From Cellulomonas timonensis (lineage in GTDB: Bacteria; Actinomycetota; Actinomycetes; Actinomycetales; Cellulomonadaceae): 64,000 nt of DNA. The notes below the pieces were generated by a model, which worked only from the letters and a program-made list of their open reading frames with translations, was not told the origin of the DNA and ran no database searches. The stretch covers positions 916,017 through 980,016 of the forward strand of contig NZ_FCOT01000012.1 of NCBI RefSeq assembly GCF_900046455.1, in the 5' to 3' direction. Shown piece by piece: positions 1 through 8,149 of this stretch. Every line of letters starts with the position of its first letter. The stretch's first letter is position 1. The translations under genes were made by a program, and so were the position numbers.

Positions 1-18
1 GTTCACACAGGAGGCGAT

Positions 19-837
19 GTGAGCACCGCATCTGGCCTCGACACCGCGCCCGGGCCTGCGCTGGCGGCTCCGACGGGCGCCCCGCTGCTCGAGCTCGCGG
101 GCGTCGGGCGCTCGTACGGCTCCGGGCCGCGCGCCACCACCGCGCTGGCCGGCGTGGACCTGGCCGTCCACGCCGGGCGCAGCGTCGGCATCGTCGGGGA
201 GTCCGGCGCCGGCAAGTCCACGCTGCTGCGCCTGCTCCTCGCCCTGGACCGGCCGACCACCGGGGAGGTCCGCTACCGCGGCGAGCCGCTCGCCCACCGC
301 AACCGGGCCGCCGTGCGCCGGTTCCGGCGCGACGTGCAGATCGTCTTCCAGGACCCGCGCTCCTCGCTGGACCCCCGGATGACCATCGGGGACGTCATCG
401 CCGAGCCGCTGCGCTCGCTGCGTATCCCCGGCGACCGCCGCGCGCGCGTCGCCGAGGTGCTCGGCTGGGTGGGCCTGGAGCCCGACGCGGCGACCCGGTA
501 CCCGGCGCAGTTCTCCGGCGGGCAGCGGCAGCGCATCGCCATCGCCCGCGCGCTGGCGCCGTCGCCGTCGGTGCTGGTGGGCGATGAGCCGGTCAGCGCC
601 CTGGACGTGTCCGTGCGGGAGCAGGTGATGGACCTGCTGCGCCGCCTGCGCGCGGAGCTGGGCCTGACGCTCGTGCTGGTCAGCCACGACATCGCCGTGG
701 TCGGCCAGCTCTGTGAGGACACCGTCGTGCTGCACGACGGCCGCGTCGTCGAGGCCGGGACCACCGAGCAGGTGCTCACCCGCCCCCAGGACCCGTACAC
801 CCAGCGGCTGCTCACAGCCGTGCCGCGCCTTCCCTGA
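19..837 (+). CDS. Oligopeptide/dipeptide ABC transporter ATPase (DppF/OppF type)
   Basis: ATP-hydrolysing subunit of a peptide-type ABC importer, acting at the inner face of the membrane. The 272-aa product shows Walker A (GESGAGKST), the signature SGGQRQR, Walker B ending in GDEPVSALD, and the DPYTQRLL tail typical of the DppD/OppD/F family. The start is GTG at 19, with AGGAGG about 5 nt upstream. A TGA at 20-22 overlaps it, so an upstream gene, probably the partner subunit outside the window, may be translationally coupled. The substrate cannot be read from this subunit alone. A separate complete peptide transporter lies at 45.3-53.9 kb. Confidence 0.93.
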   Translation: MSTASGLDTAPGPALAAPTGAPLLELAGVGRSYGSGPRATTALAGVDLAVHAGRSVGIVGESGAGKSTLLRLLLALDRPTTGEVRYRGEPLAHRNRAAVRRFRRDVQIVFQDPRSSLDPRMTIGDVIAEPLRSLRIPGDRRARVAEVLGWVGLEPDAATRYPAQFSGGQRQRIAIARALAPSPSVLVGDEPVSALDVSVREQVMDLLRRLRAELGLTLVLVSHDIAVVGQLCEDTVVLHDGRVVEAGTTEQVLTRPQDPYTQRLLTAVPRLP

Positions 838-888
838 CCGCCCGCGTTTCCCGTTGACCCGGCGGGCGCCCACGCCAAGACTGCCCGG

Positions 889-1653
889 GTGGACCATGAG
901 ACGCCGCTGACCGGCGGCAACACGACAGCCGGCGTGGTGCGCGCCGGCGACACAGTGCGCCGCACGGCGGGCCCCTGGACGCCCGCCGTGCACGCCGTGC
1001 TGACCCGGCTGGCCGACGTCGGCTTCCCGCACGCGCCCCGCTCCCACGGCCTCGACGACCAGGGCCGCCACGTCGTCGACTTCATCCCCGGCCCGATGGC
1101 GCACCCGACGAGCCCGGGCGTCACGCCGCCGGACCTACGCGAGGTGGGACGCGTGGCCCGGGACCTGCACGACGCGCTCGACGGCTGGACGCCGCCCAGC
1201 GACGCGCAGTGGCACACCGCGATCGCCCCCGACGGCACCGACCTGGTGATCCACCACGACCTGGCGCCATGGAACCTGGTGCTGGCCGACGATCGGCTCG
1301 TGCTGATCGACTGGGATGGCTGTGGTCCCGGCACGCGCGGCTGGGACCTGGCCTATGCGGCCCACGGGTTCATCCCGCTGTCACCGGGCGGCCCCGGGCC
1401 GTCGGCGTCGGGTGACGCGTTGCGTGCCCTCGCCGACGGCTACCGACTCGACGAGGCCGGGCGCACCCGGTTGGCGGACCTGCTGGCGCCCCGCGCGTGG
1501 AGCATGTTCGACCTGCTGGAGGGCGGCCATCGCACGGGCGCCCAGCCGTGGTCACGGCTCTGGGATGAGGGCCACGGCGGCTACTGGCGTGCTGACGCCG
1601 AGTGGATCGAGGCTCACGGCGAGGTGCTGCGCCGCGCCCTGGGCGTGGGCTGA
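889..1653 (+). CDS. Phosphotransferase-family (APH/choline kinase fold) protein
   Basis: Kinase-fold enzyme that probably phosphorylates a small hydroxylated metabolite or drug using ATP. The 254-aa product has the Brenner motif HHDLAPWN (catalytic Asp near residue 124, Asn near 129) followed by the metal-binding LIDWDG (about 139-144). The reading frame opens at GTG 889; the nearby ATG at 896 is out of frame. It follows the ABC ATPase by about 50 nt but has no obvious functional link to it. Substrate prediction from the fold is unreliable, so an antibiotic-resistance role is not claimed. Confidence 0.85.
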   Translation: MDHETPLTGGNTTAGVVRAGDTVRRTAGPWTPAVHAVLTRLADVGFPHAPRSHGLDDQGRHVVDFIPGPMAHPTSPGVTPPDLREVGRVARDLHDALDGWTPPSDAQWHTAIAPDGTDLVIHHDLAPWNLVLADDRLVLIDWDGCGPGTRGWDLAYAAHGFIPLSPGGPGPSASGDALRALADGYRLDEAGRTRLADLLAPRAWSMFDLLEGGHRTGAQPWSRLWDEGHGGYWRADAEWIEAHGEVLRRALGVG

Positions 1654-1674
1654 GGCCAGGCGTCGAGCTCGCCG

Positions 1675-2028
1675 TCAGTGCAGCAGCTCGATCCAGTTCG
1701 GCGGCACGTTCCCCGCAGGGCCGGGGACGGGCTGGCCCGACGGGTGGTGCGTCGGCGCGGCCAGCGGCGGCCCCTCGAAGAAGCCCTCACGCGGGTAGTC
1801 CCAGAACCACTCCTCGCCCGGCTCATACGACTGGACGATCGGGTGGCCGGTGTCATGGTGGTGCCCGGTGGCGTGCTGGGCCGGCGACGAGTCGCAGCAG
1901 CCCACATGGCCGCACTCCGCGCAACGCCGCAGGTGGAACCACCAGCCGCCGGACTGCAAGCACTCGACGCAGCCAGGCCCGCTCGGCGGGACGGTGGTGT
2001 CGATGCCGGGGATCGCTGGCTCGCTCAT
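1675..2028 (-). CDS. UBP-type zinc finger domain protein
   Basis: Small 117-aa protein, almost entirely one UBP-type zinc finger. It has two CxxC pairs (CVEC near residue 20, CAEC near 36), a further CC near 44, and a His cluster (HATGHHHDTGH, about 52-62). In eukaryotes this fold binds the ubiquitin C-terminus; in actinobacteria such stand-alone proteins are of unknown function. The ATG start at 2028 is preceded by GGAGG. It stands alone between the convergent kinase gene and a strong hairpin at 2099-2138. Confidence 0.85.
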   Translation of the reverse strand: MSEPAIPGIDTTVPPSGPGCVECLQSGGWWFHLRRCAECGHVGCCDSSPAQHATGHHHDTGHPIVQSYEPGEEWFWDYPREGFFEGPPLAAPTHHPSGQPVPGPAGNVPPNWIELLH

Positions 2029-2098
2029 GTCTCAGCCTCCTGCGGGTGACAGCACTGGCGTCTCCTTCGAGGCTAGGCGCAGCCGCCGGGCAGGGCGC

Positions 2099-2138
2099 GG
2101 CAACGGCCCCGCGCATGGTCTCGCGCGGGGCCGTTGCC
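2099..2138. terminator. Hairpin terminator upstream of the UBP gene and downstream of the acyl-CoA oxidase gene
   Basis: A perfect 16-bp stem (2099-2114 paired with 2123-2138) encloses an 8-nt loop. It lies just after the stop codon of the acyl-CoA oxidase-like gene, in the short gap before the UBP zinc finger gene. There is no clear U-tract, which is common in high-GC actinobacteria. Confidence 0.7.
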
Positions 2139-2151
2139 AGGGCTGGCGCCG

Positions 2152-4299
2152 TCAGGCGGGCGTCGCCTCCGCCGGGATGGCGTCGCCGATCGGGTTCGCG
2201 TGCTCCGTCACCGGCGGCGTCTTGGCGATCTTCGCCGCGGGCGACTGCTTCTCCGGCAGTGGCGCGTCGGCGGAGGCCCGCTGGGCCCGGTAGTACGCCC
2301 GTGCCTCGTCCTGGCGCTCCCGCTCGGCGCCGGAGGCGATGGGCGCGCGCACGTGCTCGGGCCCATACCCGAACGCGTCGACGAGTTCCTGCGCATGCGG
2401 GCGCAGCCGCCGCAGCAGCCGGTCGATGTAGGAGGTGACGGTGCGCGCGCGGCCTGCCGACAGGCGCCCGTGGATCAGGTACCAGGCGAGGTTCCGCTCG
2501 ATGACCGAGAGGCCGAACAGGTCGCGGAGCCAGACCAGCACCCGCTTGGTCCCCGGGTCCTCCACCTGCTCGATCCCGGCGGTGAAGGACTCCCACAGGA
2601 TCAGGTCCACGTGGGCGCGGGCCATCTCGATCAACTCGTGCTGGTGCTGGTTGAACAGCTCGGCGGCCTGCTCGCGGGGCGCCTTGGTGGCGGGGCGCAG
2701 CGCCTGGGCGACGTCGGCGACCATCGTGTCGACCCGGTCGGCGAGCAGCGCGTGCTGGGTGTCGGCGTCGCGCAGCTGGCCCGCGGAGCGGCGCGCGTCG
2801 CCCACATCGGTGATGGTCTGCACGGCCCGCAGCAACGGGGTGCGGTGCAGCGCCGCCGACGCGGCCTGCCCGGCGACGAACCTGGCCACGCCGCCCGCGT
2901 CGAACTTGGCGAACTCGCGGCCGTAGTCGGCCAGCAGCCGCTTCGCCACGAGCTGCAGCAGCACCGTGTTGTCACCCTCGAAGGTGACGTACACGTCCAG
3001 GTCGGCGCGCAGCGACGTGAGCCGGTTCTCGGTGAGGAACCCCGCGCCGCCGCAAGCCTCCCGCGCCGTCTGGAGCGTGGTCAGCGCCAGCCAGGTGGAG
3101 GCCGGCTTGAGCGAGGCCGCGAGCGTCTCCAGGTCCTGGCGCGCCTCGTCGTTGTCCTGGCGGCCGGAGAAGACGGCGTCGAACTTCTCGAGCAGCACCT
3201 CATGCGCGAACGACGCCGCGTACGTGTCGGCGAGCAGCGGGAGCAGGCGGCGCTGATGCTCGCCGTAGTCGAGGAGGACCGTCTCCTCGGTGTCCGAGGC
3301 TCCGGTGAACTGGCGGCGCTCGTTGCCGTACCTCACCGCGATGGCGAGCGCGACCTTCGCCGCGTTCACGGCTGCGCCGTCGAGGGAGACGCGGCCCTGC
3401 ACCAGGGTGCCGAGCATCGTGAAGAACCGGCGGCCGGGGCTGGCGATCGGCGAGGAGTACGTGCCGTCCGCAGCCACGTCGCCGTACCGGTTGAGCAGGT
3501 TGGCCCGCGGGACGCGCACGTTGTCGAAGTGCAGCCGGCCGTTGTCGATGCCGTTGAGCCCGCCCTTGAGCCCGTCATCCTCGCCGCCGATGCCGGGCAG
3601 GAACTCGCCGGTCTCCGGGTCGCGCAGCGGTACGTACAACGCGTGCACGCCGTGGTTGACGGCCGGCGCGCCCGGGGCGGCGGTGATGAGCTGGGCGAAG
3701 ACGACGGCGGCCGTGCCGTGCAGCGCCGCATTGCCCAGGTAGTCCTTCCACGCCGCACGGAACGGGGTGTGGAGCACGAACTCCTCAGTCGCCGGGTCGT
3801 AGGTCGCGGTGGTGCCGATGCTCGCGACGTCCGAGCCGTGGCCGGTCTCCGTCATGGCGAACGCCCCCGGGACGTCGACGCTCATCGCCGCGGCGAGCAG
3901 CCGCTGGTGGTGGTCGGCAGTGCCCAGGTGCATGATCGCGGAGGCGAACAGGCCCCACTGCACCCCGGCCTTGATCTGCAGCGACGGGTCGGCCACCACC
4001 AGCTCCTCGAAGCGGGAGATGCTGCCGCCGTGGTCGTCACGGCCGCCCAGCGCGGTGGGGAACGCGCGGAGCACGTCGGCCTCACGGGCCAGGGTGCGCA
4101 ACTGGTCGAGCACGCGGGCGCGGTGCTCGTCGAGGCTCAGGCCCTCGATGCGCTGGAAGCGCTCGTCGCCCGCGACAGCGCGGGCTTGACGGCGGAGCTC
4201 GGCATACGGGCCGAGCAGGACGGCGGCGAGCCCCTCGACGTCGACCGTGGGGTCGTCGGACGGGATCGCGCGGGCCGGACGGGCGGAGCTGGCGGTCAT
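2152..4299 (-). CDS. Acyl-CoA dehydrogenase/oxidase, long FadE5/ACOX-like form
   Basis: FAD enzyme expected to introduce the alpha,beta double bond into fatty acyl-CoA, the first beta-oxidation step. The 715-aa length and layout match acyl-CoA oxidases and FadE5-type enzymes rather than the usual 380-aa form. Visible signatures are AFAMTETGHGSD (FAD/substrate region, about 145-157), GLNGIDNGRLHFDNVRVPR, and FEGDNTVLLQ, whose Glu is in the catalytic-base position. The C-terminal tail is Ala/Pro-rich. Its ATG overlaps the TGA of the upstream tetR (ATGA), so the two are co-translated. Neighbouring thiolase, long FabG and MaoC genes match the M. tuberculosis Rv0241c-Rv0244c set (htdX, fabG4, fadA2, fadE5). 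The N-terminal coding region carries one arm of a 35-bp inverted repeat. Confidence 0.9.
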   Translation of the reverse strand: MTASSARPARAIPSDDPTVDVEGLAAVLLGPYAELRRQARAVAGDERFQRIEGLSLDEHRARVLDQLRTLAREADVLRAFPTALGGRDDHGGSISRFEELVVADPSLQIKAGVQWGLFASAIMHLGTADHHQRLLAAAMSVDVPGAFAMTETGHGSDVASIGTTATYDPATEEFVLHTPFRAAWKDYLGNAALHGTAAVVFAQLITAAPGAPAVNHGVHALYVPLRDPETGEFLPGIGGEDDGLKGGLNGIDNGRLHFDNVRVPRANLLNRYGDVAADGTYSSPIASPGRRFFTMLGTLVQGRVSLDGAAVNAAKVALAIAVRYGNERRQFTGASDTEETVLLDYGEHQRRLLPLLADTYAASFAHEVLLEKFDAVFSGRQDNDEARQDLETLAASLKPASTWLALTTLQTAREACGGAGFLTENRLTSLRADLDVYVTFEGDNTVLLQLVAKRLLADYGREFAKFDAGGVARFVAGQAASAALHRTPLLRAVQTITDVGDARRSAGQLRDADTQHALLADRVDTMVADVAQALRPATKAPREQAAELFNQHQHELIEMARAHVDLILWESFTAGIEQVEDPGTKRVLVWLRDLFGLSVIERNLAWYLIHGRLSAGRARTVTSYIDRLLRRLRPHAQELVDAFGYGPEHVRAPIASGAERERQDEARAYYRAQRASADAPLPEKQSPAAKIAKTPPVTEHANPIGDAIPAEATPA

Positions 4300-4425
4300 C
4301 GGGACTCCTCCTCGCGCTTATACCCATTCGAAGCCGCCGACCAAGCTACGCGGCTTGTCGTTGTTGTACGCGCACCCTGCTCGCATGATGCCGCCGTCAA
4401 GCCCGCGCTGTCGCGGGCGACGAGC
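4161..4425. repeat. 35-bp perfect inverted repeat across the tetR/acyl-CoA oxidase junction
   Basis: Bases 4161-4195 are the exact reverse complement of 4391-4425 over all 35 positions, and the match ends at both edges. The first arm encodes part of the N-terminus of the acyl-CoA oxidase (RRQARAVAGDER). The second encodes part of the C-terminal tail of the TetR protein (LVARDSAGLTAAS) in the opposite orientation. The arms are about 195 bp apart. Such an exact, long match inside two coding regions is unlikely by chance. It suggests a templated inverted duplication, a small inversion, or an assembly artefact. Confidence 0.9.
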
Positions 4426-5231
4426 CCGACGGGGCCGGCCCAGAGCCAGGCGGAGATCTGTGCGGTGACGGCCTCGCGGTCGGGGTTGCCGGGCTGGCCG
4501 CGTTGCGCGAGCCAGCGCTCGCCGGCGCCGCGCACGAATCCGACGGCGCCGGCGGCCCAGGCCTCGACGAGCGCCCGCTGGGTGGCCTCGGCGTCGGTCT
4601 CGGCGGTGGCCGCGACTGCGTCGTCGGGCCGCACGGCGGGGCCGGGCTCGTCGGGGAGCCCGCGCAGGGACGGCGCCGCGACGAGGTGGGTCACCGAGTC
4701 GAGGAAGTGGCCGAGCGGGCCGCCGGACTCCACCGAGCCGTCGCGGGTGACGAACGCGTACACGTGCGGGGAGGACTCGATCATCTCCAGGTAGACGGCG
4801 ACCATCGCGCGCAGCCCCTCGCGGGGGGTGGGCGCCACGCGCAGCACGCCTTCGAGGGCGCCCTGGATCTGCAGCACGACGGCTTCGGCGACGGCGATCT
4901 GCAGGCCGGTCTTGTCCGCGAAGTACCTGTAGACGATCGACTTGGAGGTGCCCGCGGCGGCCGCGATCTCCTCCATCGAGACGTCGGGGCCATGGTGGTG
5001 GACGGTCTTGCGGGCCACGCGGACGAACTCGGCGCGGCGGGGCTCGCGGGGGTCCGCCCCGCGGGGCGAACGACCGTCAGGCGACGTGTCGGGCGAGGTG
5101 TCGGGGCCGAGGATCGCCGGCGTGGGCCGGTCTCCGGGGCGCGTGGAAGGGGCGGCGGCGCCTGTCGCCTGCCGCAGCAGAGCCGGTGTGGCGCCCGTCG
5201 CCGTCGACGGGGCAGGTGTGATCTGACTCAC
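4296..5231 (-). CDS. TetR-family transcriptional regulator
   Basis: Probable repressor of the adjacent fatty-acyl genes. The 311-aa product begins with a long low-complexity Pro/Thr/Ala region (about residues 1-60). The TetR helix-turn-helix follows at about 65-112 (MEEIAAAAGTSKSIVYRYFADK), then a ligand-binding region rich in helices. I chose GTG 5231 (product M-SQITPAPST). The in-frame ATG at 5270 would add 13 residues and push into the shared promoter. The last 30 or so residues, after AGPVGLVARDS, look unlike a TetR C-terminus and coincide with one arm of the 35-bp inverted repeat, so the tail may be a rearrangement product. It overlaps the start of the acyl-CoA oxidase gene. Confidence 0.85.
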   Translation of the reverse strand: MSQITPAPSTATGATPALLRQATGAAAPSTRPGDRPTPAILGPDTSPDTSPDGRSPRGADPREPRRAEFVRVARKTVHHHGPDVSMEEIAAAAGTSKSIVYRYFADKTGLQIAVAEAVVLQIQGALEGVLRVAPTPREGLRAMVAVYLEMIESSPHVYAFVTRDGSVESGGPLGHFLDSVTHLVAAPSLRGLPDEPGPAVRPDDAVAATAETDAEATQRALVEAWAAGAVGFVRGAGERWLAQRGQPGNPDREAVTAQISAWLWAGPVGLVARDSAGLTAASCEQGARTTTTSRVAWSAASNGYKREEESR

Positions 5232-5417
5232 GAAACCGAAGGTATCAGGTACTGTGGGTTTCGGACACATATCACCGCTTGGGGTTCACTCCCTAGGCCG
5301 CAGGTCCCAGACCAGGGCACGCTGAACCTCACACGTCCCGGCAAGGCTCGACGGCATCTCGGCACGGCATCCCAGGCACGGCATCTCGAACTCAGCGACG
5401 ACGCGAGAGGAACGCCC
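5231..5417. promoter_or_regulatory. Divergent promoter region between tetR and the thiolase operon
   Basis: This 187-bp gap separates tetR (minus) from the thiolase-fabG-maoC operon (plus). It contains an inverted repeat with arms CGAAACC (5231-5237) and GGTTTCG (5257-5263), a plausible TetR operator overlapping the tetR start. A TGATACC sequence (5240-5246, read on minus) sits close enough to the GTG for a leaderless tetR transcript. The remaining bases hold no ORF I can support. Confidence 0.45.
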
Positions 5418-6776
5418 ATGGCCAGCACACGCACCCCCGCCTCAGCAGGCGGGCAGCAGACCAGCACCCCGGAGGGCCCCCGGCGCGCCCTCGTCCTCGG
5501 TGGCAACCGGATCCCCTTCGCGCGCGCCGGCGGCCCCTACGCGCACGCCAGCAACCAGGACATGCTGACCGCCGCACTCGACGGGCTCGTCGCCCGGTAC
5601 GGCCTCCAGGGCGAGCGCATCGGCTCGGTCGCCGCCGGCGCCGTGCTCAAGCACAGCCGCGACTTCAACCTCACCCGCGAGGCGGTGCTCGGCTCCGCGC
5701 TCAGCGATGAGACGCCCGCCTACGACATGCAGCAGGCTTGCGCGACGGGCCTCGAGACGATCGTCAGCCTGAGCAACAAGATCCGGCTCGGCCAGCTCGA
5801 GTCGGCCATCGGCGGCGGCGTCGACACCACCTCCGACGCGCCGATCGCGGTGAGCGCCCGCCTGCGCCGCGCGCTCCTCGACCTCTCCCGCGCCAAGACC
5901 CTCCCCCAGAAGCTCGCCGCGGCCGCGTCGATCCGCCCCAAGGACCTCGCGCCCGCCGCGCCCCGCACCAACGAGCCCCGCACCGGCCTGTCGATGGGCG
6001 AGCACCAGGCCATCACCACCGCCGAGTGGGGCATCACCCGCGAGGCGCAGGACGAGATCGCGTACGCCAGCCACATCAACCTGGCCGCCGCCTACGACGC
6101 CGGGTTCTTCGACGACCTGGTCACCCCGTTCCGCGGGCTCACCCGCGACGCGAACCTGCGCCCCGACACCACGCTCGAGAAGCTCGCGAAGCTGCGCCCG
6201 ACGTTCGGGCTGGGCCTGGACGTCGAGGCGACCATGACGGCGGGCAACTCCACGCCCCTGTCCGACGGCGCCTCGACGGTGCTGCTCGGCTCCGACGAGT
6301 GGGCCGCCGCGCACGACCTGACGCCGCTGGCCTCGATCGTCGACGCCGAGACCGGCGCCGTGGACTTCGTGCACGGCGTGGACGGGCTGCTCATGGCGCC
6401 CGTGTTCGCGGTGCCGCGGCTGCTCGCCCGCAACGGGCTGACCCTCGACGACTTCGACTACGTCGAGATCCACGAGGCGTTCGCCGCCACAGTGCTCACT
6501 ACGCTCGCCGCCTGGGAGGACGAGGAGTTCAGCCGCACCCGGCTCGGCCTCGACAGCGCGTTCGGCAAGGTCGAGCGGTCCCGGCTCAACGTGCACGGCT
6601 CATCCCTCGCCGCCGGCCACCCGTTCGCGGCCACTGGCGGGCGCATCGTCGCGACGATCTCCAAGGAGCTCGCGCGGCGCAAGGCCGAGCAGGGCGCCGA
6701 CGCCCCGGTGCGCGCCCTCATCTCCATCTGCGCCGCAGGTGGCCTCGGACTGACAGCGATCCTGGAGGCGGCGTGA
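5418..6776 (+). CDS. Acetyl-CoA C-acyltransferase (thiolase, FadA/FadI type)
   Basis: Thiolase catalysing the CoA-dependent cleavage of 3-ketoacyl-CoA, the last beta-oxidation step. The 452-aa product has the nucleophilic Cys in QQACATG (about Cys108), the HEAFA motif and the C-terminal GHPFAATGGR and CAAGGLG motifs carrying the second His and Cys. The ATG at 5418 is preceded by GAGAGGA. Its TGA overlaps the GTG of the downstream long FabG (GTGA, 6773-6776), so the two are translationally coupled. The neighbourhood matches mycobacterial fadA2 next to fabG4. Confidence 0.93.
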   Translation: MASTRTPASAGGQQTSTPEGPRRALVLGGNRIPFARAGGPYAHASNQDMLTAALDGLVARYGLQGERIGSVAAGAVLKHSRDFNLTREAVLGSALSDETPAYDMQQACATGLETIVSLSNKIRLGQLESAIGGGVDTTSDAPIAVSARLRRALLDLSRAKTLPQKLAAAASIRPKDLAPAAPRTNEPRTGLSMGEHQAITTAEWGITREAQDEIAYASHINLAAAYDAGFFDDLVTPFRGLTRDANLRPDTTLEKLAKLRPTFGLGLDVEATMTAGNSTPLSDGASTVLLGSDEWAAAHDLTPLASIVDAETGAVDFVHGVDGLLMAPVFAVPRLLARNGLTLDDFDYVEIHEAFAATVLTTLAAWEDEEFSRTRLGLDSAFGKVERSRLNVHGSSLAAGHPFAATGGRIVATISKELARRKAEQGADAPVRALISICAAGGLGLTAILEAA

Positions 6777-8149
6777 GCACCGACACCTACCTGAACCTGG
6801 TCAACTCCGGGGTCACCCAGAAGATCGCGAAGCAGCTCGGCCTGCCGCGCCCCGCCCAGCTCCGGCGGTTCCGCCCCGGGCAGCCACTGGTCGCCGGGCC
6901 GGTGCTGGTGCTCGGCACAGGCCCGGACGCCGATGCTGTGGCGCACCTGCTCTCCGGCACGTCGCTCGGCGACACCGGGCTGAAGAGCGGCTGGGACCTC
7001 GACGTGCGCCGCACCGCCGCGGCGGGTGAGCGGCATGCCGCGATCGTGCTGGTGCTCACCGAGATCACCCACCCCGACCAGCTCTCCGAGCCGATGCTCG
7101 CGGCGGCCAGCGCCCTCAAGGGCCTGGCTCCGGGCGCGCGGATCGTCACGATCTCGCGTCCCGCCACCGCCGACATCGGCCCCGCGCTGTCCGCCGCCCG
7201 GCAGGGCGTCGACGGGGTGCTGCGGTCGCTCGCCAAGGAGCTGCGCGGCGGCGCCACCGCCAACGGCGTGGTCGTGGCCGATGGCGTGCCCGTCACCGCG
7301 CCGAGCGCCCTGGGCGCCCTGCGGTTCTTCCTGTCCGCCCGCTCCGCCTTCGTCGACGGCCAACTGCTGCACATCGACTCCGACGCCGGCGCCCTGCCCG
7401 CCGACTGGGACCGCCCGCTAGCCGGCCGCGTCGCCGTCGTCACGGGCGCTGCCCGGGGCATTGGCGCCGCGATCGCCACGACCCTGGCCCGCGACGGCGC
7501 CACGGTGGTGGCCGTGGACGTCCCCGCAGCCGGGGAGCAGCTCGTGGCCGTGGCCAACTCCGTGCGCGGCACCGCGCTGCAGCTCGACGTGACCGCCGAC
7601 GACGCCGGGCAGAAGATCCTCGACCACGCGACCACCCGGCATGGGCGGCTCGACATCGTGGTGCACAACGCCGGGATCACCCGCGACAAGCTGCTCGCGA
7701 ACATGACCCCGGAGAAGTGGGACCCGGTGCTCGCCGTCAACGTCGCCGCGCCGCTGCGGATCAACGAGGCGCTGCTCGAGTCCGGCGACTTCACCGACGC
7801 TCCGCGCATCGTCGCGCTCGCCTCGACATCCGGTATCGCGGGCAACCGCGGGCAGACGAACTACGCGGCGTCCAAGGGCGGCGTCATCGGCATGGTGCGG
7901 GCCACCGCCCCTCTGCTCACGGCCTTCGGCGGCACAGCGAACGCCGTCGCCCCTGGCTTCATCGAGACGGAGATGACCGCGCGCATCCCGGCCGTCACCC
8001 GGCAGGTCGCCCGGCGGCTCAACTCGCTGCAGCAGGGCGGGCTGCCGGAGGACGTCGCCGAGACCGTCGCCTTCCTCGCGTCGCCGCAGGCCGGCGGGGT
8101 CGTGGGCCAGACGCTGCGGGTGTGCGGGCAGAACCTGGTGGGCCAGTGA
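6773..8149 (+). CDS. High-molecular-weight 3-oxoacyl-ACP/CoA reductase (FabG4-like SDR)
   Basis: Short-chain dehydrogenase reducing or oxidising the 3-keto/3-hydroxy group of acyl-ACP or acyl-CoA. At 458 aa it is the long FabG4 form. An N-terminal flavodoxin-like domain (about 1-210) precedes the catalytic SDR domain, which has TGAARGIG (about 224-231), NAG near 300 and the active site Ser-x12-Tyr-x3-Lys (STSG near 351, YAASK 364-368). It starts at GTG 6773 inside the thiolase stop codon and ends in a GTGA overlap with maoC. The order thiolase-FabG-MaoC supports one multistep beta-oxidation or acyl-elongation unit. Confidence 0.92.
   Translation: MSTDTYLNLVNSGVTQKIAKQLGLPRPAQLRRFRPGQPLVAGPVLVLGTGPDADAVAHLLSGTSLGDTGLKSGWDLDVRRTAAAGERHAAIVLVLTEITHPDQLSEPMLAAASALKGLAPGARIVTISRPATADIGPALSAARQGVDGVLRSLAKELRGGATANGVVVADGVPVTAPSALGALRFFLSARSAFVDGQLLHIDSDAGALPADWDRPLAGRVAVVTGAARGIGAAIATTLARDGATVVAVDVPAAGEQLVAVANSVRGTALQLDVTADDAGQKILDHATTRHGRLDIVVHNAGITRDKLLANMTPEKWDPVLAVNVAAPLRINEALLESGDFTDAPRIVALASTSGIAGNRGQTNYAASKGGVIGMVRATAPLLTAFGGTANAVAPGFIETEMTARIPAVTRQVARRLNSLQQGGLPEDVAETVAFLASPQAGGVVGQTLRVCGQNLVGQ

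Noticed and set aside
889-1653. Aminoglycoside resistance gene
   Set aside because: Only the general phosphotransferase fold is visible. Such proteins act on many metabolites and no resistance subfamily signature is present.
2134-4794. Long open frame (886 codons) on the plus strand opposite the acyl-CoA oxidase gene
   Set aside because: Its product is low-complexity and shows no family. It results from the high GC content opposite a real gene that has clear ACOX motifs.
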